Shown here in pieces: positions 1 through 10,751 of a stretch of 64,000 nucleotides of DNA. The position numbers and the translations under genes were made by a program. The first letter of the stretch is position 1, and the number at the start of each line of letters is the position of its first letter. The stretch is taken from contig NZ_BBDM01000001.1 in assembly GCF_001316245.1 (NCBI RefSeq), forward strand, positions 124,001 through 188,000. The letters run 5' to 3'. Below the pieces are notes generated by a model. That model ran no database searches. It was not told the origin of the DNA and saw nothing but the letters and a program-made list of their open reading frames with translations. Source of the stretch: Vulcanisaeta sp. JCM 14467. Its GTDB lineage: Archaea; Thermoproteota; Thermoprotei; Thermoproteales; Thermocladiaceae.

Positions 1-325
1 ATCATTGGGTTCAACGTGGCTAATACCCTGGATACCTCAAACATGCGTGTCGTTGGCATGAAGGCAACCACGTATAGCGCCTCGTCAATCTTCTCCTTCA
101 ATCCCCTAACCCTCACCTTACGCCTATATATCTTGCTTAGCTCGTCAATCATGTCTGTGGATATTGCCGCAAGAAAGGACTTCCAGGCCTGGAACGCCTT
201 ACCCGCCGCGTTCCTGGTCAAGCCATCACTGAGCATTTTGACCGCTATCTCGGCCTCGTAACGCGCTCCATTAGTCGCGTCCTCCTATAATCACTCAGGT
301 TGATCCAGGGCTTGCCCAATTCCAT
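1..325 (-). pseudogene. PaREP1 family protein, partial, frame-broken
   Basis: The minus strand from 325 to the left edge encodes a protein with the blocks ELGKPWINLSDY, ARYEAEIAVKML, LTRNAAGKAFQAWK and FMPTTRM, in the order seen in PaREP1/PaREP8 (PF05942) proteins of Thermoproteales. The function of that helical family is unknown. Two one-base frame breaks, near 262 and near 175, interrupt the product, and the C-terminus lies outside the window. Because one-base breaks occur throughout this window, the gene may be intact in the organism. The family assignment rests on recalled motifs. Confidence 0.65.
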
Positions 326-448
326 GGGACTATGTTAATGGCGGTTAACGGCGTTATAAACCTTGCATAACACAGTAAGCGGCTGGCACCAGTTAAAGTG
401 CCTAGTCATTAAGCCAGCGTTTAAATGTCGATTAATTATGGCTTGGCG

Positions 449-1401
449 ATGCATTATAGGGTCCTTGGCAGGACGGGCATTAGGGTTTCGGAGATCGGCC
501 TTGGAGCCTGGGTCATTGGCACTGACATGTATGTAGCCCACGACAGGGAGCGCGACATAGCCCTAATAAGGACCGCCCTAGACCTAGGCATAAACACCTT
601 CGACACAGCCGACATGTATGGTGAGGGGTTGAGTGAGAAGATACTTGGCGAGGCCCTTAGGGGTTACGACGTGAACGTATTCACGAAGGTTGGTTATGAG
701 GTTGGTAAGGTGGTTGATGGCCGTCACGTGCAGAACTTCAGCATCAACTACATAGTCAATGCAGTTAAGGAATCCTATAATAGGTTGGGCAGGAGGATAA
801 CACTACTCCAACTCCACAACCCACCAATCAACATCATCAAGGATAGGGAGCTACACAAGGCCCTACTCAAGCTCGTGGAGGAGAGCTACGTGGAGCACAT
901 AGGCGTTGCCCTCGGCCCAGAGACCAACATCCTAAATGAGGGCTTGGCAGCCATTGACGAGGGTTATGAGGCGATAATGTTCGTATTCAACATACTCGAG
1001 CAGGAACCGGGCAGGACATTAATAAGACGTGGTGTTGAGGACTCGATTGGCCTAATAACTAGGGTACCACACGCATCCAACGTACTGACGGAGAGGCAAG
1101 ATGTCAACTTCGGACCAAGCGACCACAGGAACCTAAGGAGTAGGGATTGGGTCGTGAAGGCTTTGGAATTCACGAACACGAGGATAAGGCCCATGGCCAA
1201 GTCCCTGGGCATAGACCTTGAGACCCTAGCCATTAAGTACATCCTCTCATACCCAGTAAGCACGGTGATGGTCACGGCAACAAGCCAGAGGAGCTAACGA
1301 AGTACGCCAACGCCGCAGACGGAAACTACCTAAGCAGCAACACCGTGAAGACTCTAGAGAACCTATACGAGGAATTCACGAAATTAACAGGCAATGATTG
1401 A
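449..1401 (+). CDS. Aldo/keto reductase (one frame break near the 3' end)
   Basis: This is an NAD(P)H-dependent aldo/keto reductase, a cytosolic TIM-barrel enzyme that reduces carbonyl substrates. The N-terminus YRVLGRTGIRVSEIGLG is typical. The catalytic tetrad is visible: Asp and Tyr in NTFDTADMYGEG, Lys in VFTKVGYEV and His in LLQLHNPP. The frame closes early at 1297. Adding one base near 1280 restores SPEELTKYANAADGNYL and a normal end at 1401, for about 317 residues. An upstream ATG at 425 is possible, but a TTTAAAT box at 419-425 lies about 27 nt before 449, so I choose the leaderless start at 449. The substrate cannot be read from sequence. Confidence 0.85.
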
Positions 1402-1439
1402 GCCGATACTAGCCATCAAGAACCCAAGTTCCTCATCAC

Positions 1440-1637
1440 TTAATCAGTCATGGCGGTCATCTTCACACAAGTAAATAATACCATAGCATTTATATTCATT
1501 TCCAGACCAGGACCCCTCATCACCACGTAAGCCAGCCCACAAAGCCACCGCCCCAGGACCAGCAGGCAATAGCCAATAACAACCACGAGCGACGCACTAA
1601 AGGCATACAACACACGGAACTGGGAGTCTCTCACCAT
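1440..1637 (-). CDS. Small two-helix membrane protein, hypothetical
   Basis: This 65-codon minus-strand frame encodes two hydrophobic stretches, about residues 10-30 and 31-58, separated by an Arg-containing turn. A small integral membrane protein is therefore possible. It is the only open frame of note in the 311-base gap between the aldo/keto reductase and the secreted-protein gene at 1713. Only a weak A-rich element precedes the ATG. I recognise no family, and it could be a chance frame. Confidence 0.3.
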   Translation of the reverse strand: MVRDSQFRVLYAFSASLVVVIGYCLLVLGRWLCGLAYVVMRGPGLEMNINAMVLFTCVKMTAMTD

Positions 1638-1712
1638 ATCGCTGCAAGGTGTGGGAATTGCTTTCTATTTTGCTCGGCTCACTTTTATGAATAGCCGAAG
1701 TAAAAAAAGTCC

Positions 1713-3372
1713 GTGAATTCGCTACTCCTAATGAGTATGGTCTCTAGGTCAAGGCTTTTGCTCATAATCGCCGCGGTGATTGCTGCCGTGGTTGTTACCT
1801 CAATGCTCCTCACCATGCCGAGGCTTTCAACTAATCACAGCGCGGTGGCTGAGGCTAAAGGCACCGTGCGGGTAAATTCGCAGCCGCTAATCAAGGCGTT
1901 GTTGGTTCGCCAATTAGCATTAGTGTGCCCATTTACGTTGTTGGTCCGTCAACGCTTGTTCAGAAACTGGTTAGTGTTGGTGTTAATGAATCGTTGATTA
2001 AGCCCGTGACGGTTAGCGAGTTGCCCAGCCTGCCCGGTAATAGCTTGGTCGTCATTGACTGGTCAGTGATTGGTCCCAATCTAATCATCAATAGGAGCGG
2101 CTTGATGCGCGTGAATGTTAACTCAACAAGCTTCAGGCTAATTAGGGAGTTGATTAGGCGTGGCGACTTCCTGATAATCCACAGGAATGCAAGTGAGGCG
2201 CCAGCCATCGAACTAGCCCTAGCTACTGCATGGCTAGGGCATTCAACACGAGCATAATCGCAACGCCAGTGCCAAGGTACCTAAACGGGCTTGATTACGT
2301 GGTGGCCTACGGAAACAGCCACGTACTACTAATAGGACCACACTCACTAAGGGCAGCGCTAAGGATAGCGAGCAGGTTCTGGATACCACTAATAATGAAA
2401 ATATCAACACCAGACCCAACAGGAGAAGACGTATGTTGGGAATTAATGCAGACGTATGGAATATCCTCGAACGAGGCAGCCCAGGTAAATAATGCGTACA
2501 TAATTGCGCTCGGTCCGCAACCTTACCAGGATTCATATGGCGCATTTGATGTTGACTTCTGCATTTCGTGGTCCGAAGTCATCATTCCCAACCTAAATGG
2601 CTACTCAGCGGGCTCAGCCTACCTCTACAACTGGATCAACTATAGACCGAACACGACTATCTACACCACAATTAGTTACCTAAAGACCTTCCAGGACGCC
2701 TACGCATCATACGTGGTTTATCAGTATGAGACAGGCCAGGCATCGCAAGTACCCAGGGACGTCTCAATAATACCCAGCGGTGGAGGTTACGAACCAGGCT
2801 ACTGGGTAAACCTCCAAAATGAGCCACCGGCGCAAACGTGCACCCCATCGACGAGTTACACCATAACCTTCCCCATAGCCTTTGAGGACGATGGCACACC
2901 CAGCGCCGGGGTCACTGCGACATACAATTGCCCGGAGTACACGATAACGGTAAATAACGTGCCACAAGAATCTCCACCGTTGGGGACAGCGTCTAACTGG
3001 ACCTGGGTCTTCACACCACAGACAACGCAATACGCAGAGCAGGCGCAAGCATATGGGGTAATGGGTAACGGACCCACATACATGGGCCCTGCCTACAACC
3101 CGCAACCAACGGTATACGTAATACCGGCAGGCTCATCAGCCCTCGTCTATACGACAGCTATTATGTATATCGGTGGAGTGTTACCCGTACCAATTTACTG
3201 TTATGATCACGTTGTTTATGATATTAATTGGGATGTCTGGATTAACGTTAATAATGGAGCCGCAAGCATGAACGGTCAAACCAATGGCTTTAGTATAGTA
3301 CCGCCAGGCGCTTACGGTTCGAACTGGGGCTTAACAAATAATGGCTTTGCATATACATCATGGTGCCAGTAA
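1713..3372 (+). CDS. Large secreted or membrane-anchored surface protein (two frame breaks)
   Basis: One gene of about 550 codons is spread over three overlapping frames, with breaks near 1920 and near 2240. It opens with a hydrophobic signal or anchor segment (VSRSRLLLIIAAVIAAVVV). The rest is exported-looking: rich in Asn, Thr, Tyr, Gly and Pro with scattered Cys, and beta-rich near the C-terminus. A CTTTTATG box at 1682-1689 precedes the GTG at 1713 by about 27 nt and supports that start; ATG codons at 1731 and 1737 are alternatives. I recognise no family. Composition resembles the exported proteins at 24-25.5 kb and 61.8-63.5 kb. Confidence 0.6.
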
Positions 3373-3485
3373 TTCAGCAATTTGACATCTAAATCTAACC
3401 CCTTTAAAATTGACTTACTTTTCAATTTCCCAATAACCCGCCCTCACAACTTTAATTATTTAACCACAGCATTTCAGTCAAGACA

Positions 3486-3620
3486 CTACCTGGAGTCCCT
3501 ATCCTCCCTAATCAACCTAACAACCTCCTCAACACTAATACCACTGAGCAACTCCCTAAGCTCCCTGGCAATCTCCCTCAGCCTTTCCTGCTCCTCCTCA
3601 TCCTCACTGACGTGGGTCAC
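3486..3620 (-). CDS. Small acidic helical protein (44 aa), hypothetical
   Basis: A GTG at 3620 opens a 44-codon frame encoding THVSEDEEEQERLREIARE followed by LRELLSGISVEEVVRLIRE. The product would be strongly charged and helical, with heptad-like Leu and Ile spacing. This composition fits a small antitoxin tail or coiled-coil protein better than random antisense sequence. A TTTATA element lies about 34 nt upstream. It converges with the secreted-protein gene ending at 3372. No toxin partner is adjacent and I recognise no family. Confidence 0.4.
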   Translation of the reverse strand: MTHVSEDEEEQERLREIARELRELLSGISVEEVVRLIREDRDSR

Positions 3621-3708
3621 GGCGTATTCCCGCGCATGCGTTATTACCTAAGGGTATAAATCTTTACTTCACGTCAATACTCATGGCGCGAAAAAACAAC
3701 TAATGCAA

Positions 3709-4062
3709 TTACTCCTCCTCGTCAGGGCCGCAGACCTCGTCAATAACCTCATTAATGCCGCCGTGAACCTCGAGACTAATCACCTCGGGCTTATCGCCGT
3801 TGACCAGGGCGTAGGCCATGCCGTCACTGCTCAGTAGTATGTATGTGCAGGACTTAATGAGGACGTAATCACCAAGCTCCACATAACCCATCGTGTAAAG
3901 CGCCTTCCTATAATTATCCTCAACAAACCTAACCAACTTCACAAATGAATCCACATCACCATCCTCAACACCAACCAACAAATCCTCAAGGGACTCCTCA
4001 CAGGTTAGGTAAAACCATGGGCAAATAAAAAAACTCACCCAGTGATGAACAGGACCGATCAC
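3709..4062 (-). CDS. Hypothetical protein (117 aa)
   Basis: A GTG at 4062 opens a 117-residue frame with an AT-rich TATA-like stretch at about 4070-4085. The product has an aromatic and Cys-containing N-terminus (VSFFICPWFYLTC), then a region of acidic helices and strands ending in GPDEEE. An internal GTG about 8 codons in is an alternative start. No catalytic motif or family is recognisable. It is divergent from the small exported-protein genes that start at 4239. Confidence 0.5.
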   Translation of the reverse strand: MIGPVHHWVSFFICPWFYLTCEESLEDLLVGVEDGDVDSFVKLVRFVEDNYRKALYTMGYVELGDYVLIKSCTYILLSSDGMAYALVNGDKPEVISLEVHGGINEVIDEVCGPDEEE

Positions 4063-4238
4063 ACTATAATAATATATTTCAACCTAATTTAGTTTTGACA
4101 TAAATTAGTAATTATTTCTTAAATAGTACGATTTTGAATTAAACTTATTAAGAAATTACGATCTATTCTACTCGATTCACTGCAAAAAAAAGTCAAGCAA
4201 GGTAAAAAAAAAAATCCAGAAAACAAGAGCCAAGACAT

Positions 4239-4409
4239 ATGAGGTTGAGAACCCACAGATGGACACTCGTGGCGGTACTCACAATAGCCATGCTGGCACT
4301 GGCCTATGCGAACCTCGTCCTAGCCATACAACCCACGGACTTTGGGTGGGTATGCGAGCAAGGACCCATTGTAGCCGAGGGCATCTTCTGGACACCAGTA
4401 AGCAAGTGA
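4239..4409 (+). CDS. Small secreted or single-span membrane protein (56 aa)
   Basis: This short gene encodes MRLRTHRWTLVAVLTIAML followed by ALAYANLVLA, a classical positively charged plus hydrophobic N-terminal export signal. About 25 further residues follow, including one Cys, and the TGA is at 4407-4409. The next gene starts only 5 nt later at 4415, so the two probably share a transcript. The upstream DNA is an A-rich tract. No family is recognisable. The clean signal sequence and tight spacing to the next gene support it as real. Confidence 0.55.
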   Translation: MRLRTHRWTLVAVLTIAMLALAYANLVLAIQPTDFGWVCEQGPIVAEGIFWTPVSK

Positions 4410-4414
4410 TCAGT

Positions 4415-5056
4415 ATGCCCCGTACGATCAAGATTGAAATCGACCTTGACCTCCTCCTCGTCATATTATTTGGCGTTGCCATAATCGCCGGCATACTCAT
4501 CTATGCCGTAAATACCTACTACATGGATGATTTAGTGAAGATGCTTGGCTACATACCCTGCAAGGCACCATCACTTCCCCAAAGCATTACCATATATCCA
4601 ATACCAGGTAATGAGACTTGGCTAGGCCGTGATGTGACTGGCCTTGGTCCATCTATAATGAATGTATTTACACTTAACGGCACTTATTACATAACCAGCG
4701 AGTTCTACCTTGAGCCAGGCATATACGTGTGCATAGCCCCCAGAGTCTCAGCCGACATGTTACTCTTTGGCGCCCTAAATAGTAGCTTCATCCCCGAGAA
4801 TGGCTATGGCTACATAAAGTGCGTGAATGGTGATGGCCCAGTGTGGCTTAACGTAACGTTGGGACCTGGGGCGTACTCATTCGTGGTTGCGGTGTATGGT
4901 GCGAATCAGACGGGTAAGGTATTGACCGTAAAGTTGCTGAGACCCGCCGTAGCTACCCTGGTCACGAACTTCGTGTACTACCCACAGTGCGGATATGAGT
5001 CACTTAGTGAGATACCAGGGCACATAAGGGAGAAGTCGATTTGGTTTCACGATTAG
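4415..5056 (+). CDS. Membrane-anchored extracytoplasmic protein, hypothetical
   Basis: The chosen ATG at 4415 gives a 213-residue protein that begins MPRTIKIEIDLDLLLVILFG, with one transmembrane helix at about residues 12-32. An extracytoplasmic beta-rich domain with NET, NGT, NSS and NVT glycosylation sequons and several Cys residues follows. An in-frame ATG at 4259 would overlap the small exported gene and add an unlikely hydrophilic leader, so I reject it. The gene sits 5 nt behind the 56-residue secreted protein. Function unknown. Confidence 0.6.
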   Translation: MPRTIKIEIDLDLLLVILFGVAIIAGILIYAVNTYYMDDLVKMLGYIPCKAPSLPQSITIYPIPGNETWLGRDVTGLGPSIMNVFTLNGTYYITSEFYLEPGIYVCIAPRVSADMLLFGALNSSFIPENGYGYIKCVNGDGPVWLNVTLGPGAYSFVVAVYGANQTGKVLTVKLLRPAVATLVTNFVYYPQCGYESLSEIPGHIREKSIWFHD

Positions 5057-5121
5057 TGGACCTAATTAATGTAATGCTAAGGTTAAGTTAAAAATAATGG
5101 CGGATCAACCAACACAAGCCG

Positions 5122-5691
5122 ATGGACTCCTCAAAATTCATAGAACTCGTGCTGGACCTACACAACAAGTACGGCAATGCCTAGGCATTAGTGATGTCTA
5201 TGCCTACAGCGCCCTGGGAAGGGTCATAAAGGCCGTGGGCACCATAATCATATCCCCAAACTCACCAATGCTAACCACGAAGACCCCAAGGACAATATCA
5301 ATCTACCTACTAGGCAACGGCACAGCACTAGCCCTGGCAGACCTACCAATAAACACGGCAACACTAAGCAACTGCATTGGCGAGAAAATCGAGGTAACGA
5401 ACGACCTATACAAACCACCAAGCACCCTAACAGCCACAAACATAACCAAGTGCCAGGACAGTGTACAAACTCGTCAAAGACGTAGGCAGGAAGTACGGCA
5501 TCAACCTAGAGGTCTGGCTAACCAGCGAGTTGGGCATGGAGGGCGTCAAGGTGGTTTACAGGGGAGGCATTAAGGACCTAAAGCACCTGGCCAGACTCGT
5601 AATCCTAATGACGACACTAACCAACGTGAAGAGTATGAATGACGTGGACCTAGTACTCAAGTTGATAAGTAATTTAATGAGTAAGTCCTAA
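5122..5691 (+). CDS. Hypothetical protein (two frame breaks)
   Basis: An ATG at 5122, about 30 nt after a GTTAAAAAT box, opens MDSSKFIELVLDLHNKYG. A frame break near 5180 leads to a segment with an OB-fold-like beta pattern (GRVIKAVGTIIIS, later ATLSNCIGEKIEV). A second break near 5460 leads to a helical C-terminus (VYKLVKDVGRKYGINLEV). Joined, this is about 189 residues. The three parts have compatible codon usage and no other candidate start, which suggests one gene. No family assigned; the OB-fold idea is inference from pattern only. Confidence 0.45.
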
Positions 5692-6678
<987 letters not shown>

Positions 6679-6686
6679 TTATAAAG
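6679..6686 (-). promoter_or_regulatory. TATA box of the oxidoreductase beta gene
   Basis: The minus strand reads CTTTATAAG here, centred about 28 nt upstream of the GTG start at 6654. That is the expected distance for an archaeal TATA box driving a leaderless mRNA. Confidence 0.6.
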
Positions 6687-6840
6687 TTTTTGCAGGTTCA
6701 TAAAAACAATCAACAACCCCATCACCCCACCGTATCGACTCAGCACGCACATTTACCGACTTAGCCTAATATCCAAACCCTCACAATCCCTCCATGCTAA
6801 TCCCCATCACGTAATAATCACAAACAACGCAGTACCTGGC

Positions 6841-7676
6841 TCACCCATCATGGCTTATTGACGCTTCCCCAATCGCGAATGTTGGTGCATACCCAGTAAC
6901 GAATGGTCTCACGTTGGTCGGTAATTCCTGCGGTAACTGGCTCATGAACCCCTGAACCCTGACCAAGCATATCACGGGCTCCTCCGTTATGTACTCACCC
7001 CCCTCATAAAGCTGCTCAGCCGTAGGCGAGGCACCGGACATAATCACCTCAATCCAGCCATTCCTAACCATCAACTTGCCTCCTCATCCTCACTAGCCAC
7101 CTTGCACGAGGGTAACGTGTAAGTCACGGTGGAATAAATAACTAGGGCAACCGAGTCATTAGGCGTCAAGTTAATTGTGGGAAAGTCAACCTCATAGGGA
7201 ATATACAGGATAGGGAAATTAGAAGTGCCATTAATGACGAGAGAAGTACCATTAGTGATTGTAAGGATTCTAACAATCTCCTTAATCACCGATAAATCCT
7301 CACGAAATGCAATCAACTTACCATTAACGTAAACACCCACCATAATCACACCACTCCAATTCGACGAGCCCGGGAATTCACTTAGGGCCTCCCTAATAAT
7401 ACTCGCAGGAAACGACACCAGAATCCGGGCAGTGTTGACACTCACACTACCGTGCACGTGGTAATAAAGCACAACCACCGAATTACCCGGTATGACGACG
7501 TAATAATCCTGACAACCAAGGGCCCCATAATTAAAGATACCAGGAACAGCGCTAGAATAAGTCGTTATCTTAATTACATGACGAGGCGCAGACATGTGCA
7601 AATAAACAAGCAATGATGCAGCCACGGCAATAACCACAAGCACCACCAAAAACCTCAACCCCAAACCCACACGCAT
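6841..7676 (-). CDS. Secreted/membrane-anchored protein, paralogue A (one frame break)
   Basis: The gene starts at ATG 7676, about 26 nt below a TTTTAAA box (7700-7706). It encodes an N-terminal hydrophobic anchor (RFLVVLVVIAVAASLLVYL) and an extracytoplasmic domain. A one-base break near 7075 joins SEDEEA to LMVRNGWIEV. The homologue at 60804-61624 runs straight through this point, which shows the two pieces are one protein. Shared blocks are VVIPGNSVVVLYYHVHG, YVNGKLIA, FPTINLT, ALPSC/TLPSC and PTAEQLYE-G-YITEEPVI. Function unknown; conservation of the YITEEPVI block suggests a structural or assembly role. Confidence 0.65.
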
Positions 7677-7833
7677 CAAACCCAAACACCACTCAGGAAT
7701 TTAAAACCTCCCCCAAACAACCAGCGCGGGCATCCCCACCCACTTTCAATACACGAGTACGGAGATCCTAATGAGCATCATCAGGGCTCCACCACAGAGC
7801 TAGGAATTAAATAAAGCACAAATAAACCCCACC

Positions 7834-8366
7834 GTGGGATACTTCTATGGGATCCTCGTCAAAGGACTAAACATCACACCGCTAATCAAGGCACTACCCG
7901 TAATACCCATAGAGCCAGGCAACACGCACATAACCATAACCTACATAGCGACAAACCACCAAGCAGGAAGCGACGACAAGGTCGGCACAATCGCCACATC
8001 AACACCATGCTTCACCATAAGGCTCGGCCAACTAACACTACTACCAAGCCCCACCAAGCCCAGGTACTAGCCATAGAGGTCACGAACAACGAGCAATTAA
8101 GTAGGTTAAGGACAGCAATAATAAGCACACTCAGGGACTCGGGCGTCGCAATAAGCGACAGGTTCCTCGGAGACTTCAAGCCCCACATAACCATAGCCTA
8201 CATAAAGACGAAGAAGGTAGACCCACACGCACTACTCGAAAACGCCAGGGAGTTAGGCATAGAGAGGGAACTCACGGGCAAGACCCTACTCATAAACACC
8301 ATATCCCTAATACTAGCCAGGGAAAACAACTACAGGGAAATAACGAGGCACAGGCTCAAGTGCTAA
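7834..8366 (+). CDS. 2H phosphoesterase / RNA 2'-3' cyclic phosphodiesterase-like (one frame break)
   Basis: Two His-x-Thr motifs define the 2H phosphoesterase fold (LigT/ThpR family): HITITYI in the first half and HITIAYI in the second. Known members act on 2',3'-cyclic phosphates of RNA. The motifs lie about 85 residues apart, as in the two-lobed fold, and the total of about 177 residues fits the family. One base is missing near 8060, between LPSPTKP and QVLAIEV. The start is a leaderless GTG at 7834, about 24 nt below an ATTAAATAA box. It stands alone between minus-strand genes. Confidence 0.75.
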
Positions 8367-8377
8367 TTTTGAGGAGG

Positions 8378-8740
8378 TCATGATATCCTAATCACGGGGT
8401 CAGGATTACGAAAACCAACAAGCCTGACCACGAGACGTGTGTTAGCCAACGGACCAAGTAAGTATCTACAGTCTCTAAATGGACAAACATTACTTTTGTG
8501 CTTCCTAAGCCTATTATCGCCGTAACTCTCCGTCCTGACAAGGAGCAACTCACCATCGCGCGTGTAAATCACCCTGTACGGGTAATGAACAACAACACCC
8601 GCTGAATCCCTAATGACTAACTCCACGTAATCAGCCATTGACAAATCAACAAACAACGAACTACCACTACTCCTAACCTCATCAATACTGTGCTCCCTAA
8701 TCGTGATGATGCAATTATTAGCGTTCCCTAACAGTCGCAT
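8378..8740 (-). CDS. Hypothetical protein (120 aa)
   Basis: Starting at ATG 8740 this frame gives MRLLGNANNCIITIREHSID and then a mostly beta-strand domain (YVELVIRDSAGVVVHYPYRV, YTRDGELLLVRTES) with a Cys pair near the C-terminus (NVCPFRDCRY). It overlaps the end of the upstream same-strand gene by 23 nt, so the two are probably co-transcribed. The beta pattern could be an OB or SH3-like fold. No family is recognised. Fusion with the upstream frame through an indel cannot be excluded. Confidence 0.45.
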   Translation of the reverse strand: MRLLGNANNCIITIREHSIDEVRSSGSSLFVDLSMADYVELVIRDSAGVVVHYPYRVIYTRDGELLLVRTESYGDNRLRKHKSNVCPFRDCRYLLGPLANTRLVVRLVGFRNPDPVIRIS

Positions 8741-9428
8741 TGCCGCCCACCAGCGATGCCCTAAATTTCTCCCAATCCCTGAGTTCCTCATTTAGCTCGT
8801 TGATCAAGTTCTTCAAGCGAGCTCTCCTATACGCCCTTAGTTCATACTTAAGGTCCTCGCTTAGGTAGTTGATCCTGCCCCTAATGGAGTTGATTATTGA
8901 GTCAATAATGCGCAGGGCATCGCTAACACTCATGTGCACCGGGTATATCCTAATGAAGTAGTTATTGCCGTACTTCGAGAGAGTATCCCTCCATCTGTCC
9001 ACGTCGAAGCAGACCTTGCGGCCGACCCACGCATGGCCGTACTTGAAGAAGCAGCGCCTAACCTCCTTGTGGAATTTTACGGAGAGGTTAACGTCGTTGG
9101 GTATCCTGAACTCGAGGATGTAGAGTAGGGTGTCGCCGCCGTTGTCCTGGGATGCCTTGTTAATTAATTGATTGAATAGTGCTGGTAAGAACTTGGCGCC
9201 ATCACCGCCAATGCTGACATCGATTATGTAGGGCTTGGCATTCACGAAATACCCCTTAACAATGGCATAGTCACTACCCACAACCTGAGCCCTAACGACA
9301 TTACCACCCTCCACAATCCTAACGCCGCTAACGTCATAGACGGCTATGAACGGCTTGTAGGAGGTAAGGTACGGCAGGACAAACTCCACATACTGACCAC
9401 TCCCCGAACCAACGAGCCCCAACTCCAT
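8718..9428 (-). CDS. Hypothetical protein with C-terminal coiled coil (236 aa)
   Basis: I start the gene at ATG 9428 (MELGLVGSGSGQYVEFVLPY) because a CTTAAATTT box lies about 26 nt upstream. The frame itself stays open to 9653 without further support. The N-terminal half alternates beta strands, the middle contains basic Cys/Arg-rich segments (FHKEVRRCFFKYG), and the last 50 residues (LSEDLKYELRAYRRARLKNL and onward) form an obvious charged coiled coil. It leads the downstream 120-residue gene. No known motif; a nucleic-acid or partner-binding role is speculation. Confidence 0.5.
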   Translation of the reverse strand: MELGLVGSGSGQYVEFVLPYLTSYKPFIAVYDVSGVRIVEGGNVVRAQVVGSDYAIVKGYFVNAKPYIIDVSIGGDGAKFLPALFNQLINKASQDNGGDTLLYILEFRIPNDVNLSVKFHKEVRRCFFKYGHAWVGRKVCFDVDRWRDTLSKYGNNYFIRIYPVHMSVSDALRIIDSIINSIRGRINYLSEDLKYELRAYRRARLKNLINELNEELRDWEKFRASLVGGNATVRER

Positions 9429-9669
9429 AGCTAATAAGGACTGAGGCCCAAATTTAAGCTTGCTAAAACCGTGCGCAGCCATGCGGCGCTCCATGCGCAG
9501 TGCGTGCACCGGGGAAGGCGCAATAACGATATGTGCCAAGACCCTCACCGTGAAAACACCAGGTACGGCGCATTGGCAAATTAACGATATGCATAACATA
9601 AAGGGAGGGTTGTGAATTACGATCGCGGTGACCAAACATGTAGGCTTAATCATGGTTAATCCAGGTGCA

Positions 9670-10602
9670 TGAACCGCGAGGGTAAATCCTGGGGCATGGC
9701 CCTGGGGATTCCCTCGTAGGCGATTTAGGGCCGGCTCTGGGTCGGGAATTGGGGATAGAGAAGAAGCTGGCGAGGATACTACTTGACCTGGGAAATAGGC
9801 CGCTAGTGGTTATTGGGCCGCCAGGTTCGGGTAAGACGACCATAGTCACTGCGCTGGCTTGATGAGGCTTAGGCTGGTGGGTTCGTCAATGACGTATGTA
9901 ACGCATAAGCCGAGCGACGCCATTGGGGCTGTTACGAGCATCCCAACGCCCTGGAACTGTGTGCGTGACAACCTATTCCTAATACTAGACTCATACGAGG
10001 AGCTTAGTGCCAGGCCGGGCATAACGCTGTTGGTCTCCATGGCCTATAGGTTCAGGGCCTACAGTAGCTACGTTAGGTACCTAAGGTATCTGGCCAGGAA
10101 CCCACGTAACGCTCACGCCCTGTGGCTCCTGGGTAGGATGGCGCTGCTGCGCGGTATTGTGACTGATGAGAATAATGTTGGTGAAAGGGGTAAGGTCGCC
10201 ACGGTTATCGTTAGTAGGGACGTTAGGGGCGTGTACACGGTAATGACCCTAGTCCTAAACAGCATGTGCCGTCAAGACGCCGATGACTTGTTGATACTGG
10301 ATGATGTGTCAATATTACCCATGAGGGAGGAGGCACTATTGAGGGTCACCAGGATCGTACGTGGAGTTACTAACGTATGGATGGTGATGCATAGTATTGG
10401 TGGGTTGAGTATTGAGGAATTGAACATACCGACAATAATAACGAGCCACAGTGGGCCAGCCAAATCGCTATCGAGGTTAAGGGACATACTCAACCAAATA
10501 AGGCCTGGGGAGGCGCTGTACATGGGTGTGAATGATCAATTGAAAGTAAAGATACGCGACGTAGCAGAACTACGCAAAAGACTACTCAATGAGAAGCAGT
10601 AA
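9670..10602 (+). CDS. P-loop ATPase, HerA/FtsK-like (frame breaks)
   Basis: The Walker A motif VVIGPPGSGKTT is encoded at about 9810-9845 and the Walker B motif DDLLILDDVSIL near the end. A sensor-like VWMVMHSIGG sits between Walker B and the C-terminus. This order and the upstream VGDLGPALGRELGIEKKL block resemble HerA/VirB4-type ATPases of archaeal genomes and mobile elements. Frame breaks occur near 9690 and near 9858. At about 310 residues it is shorter than full HerA (about 500), so it may be a reduced relative. It lies directly upstream of the structured element and the TnpB-like gene. Confidence 0.55.
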
Positions 10603-10608
10603 TCCATA

Positions 10609-10629
10609 ACCGTCAAACCCAGTGCAGGC
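10609..10629. repeat. Outer inverted repeat, left arm
   Basis: The sequence ACCGTCAAACCCAGTGCAGG plus one C is the reverse complement, with a single mismatch, of 11140-11160, which lies inside the 5' end of the TnpB-like gene. On the minus strand this arm can be read as SPALGLTV, matching VPALGLTV of the nuclease. The left arm is therefore an inverted remnant of the same coding start. Confidence 0.75.
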
Positions 10630-10660
10630 GAACCCGTCAAAATTCCCTTCCTCTTTTCAA

Positions 10661-10737
10661 TCCCCCATGCAGGGGGAGGAGGAAGGGAAGGATGATGGGT
10701 GCCGGAGGGTTGGGCCGATGGCTCGACCCACGGATAC
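10661..10737 (+). ncRNA. Structured GA-rich segment with nested hairpins
   Basis: Two hairpins are visible. TCCCCC/GGGGGA pairs around ATGCA at 10661-10677. A longer stem around 10700-10722 pairs GGGTTGGGCC with GGCTCGACCC around GAT, and is extended by GGGTGCCG against CGGATACCC. ATGATGG before and CTGA after the long stem resemble k-turn (box C/D) elements. No long frame is convincing here. Transcription is unproven; it may be an RNA gene or decayed mobile-element DNA. Confidence 0.3.
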
Positions 10738-10751
10738 CCTGAGAATGACCG

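Noticed and set aside
10651-10677. CTTTTCAATCCCCC resembles the end of archaeal CRISPR repeats
   Set aside because: Only one copy exists and there are no spacer-sized intervals or second repeats; a local hairpin explains the C- and G-runs.
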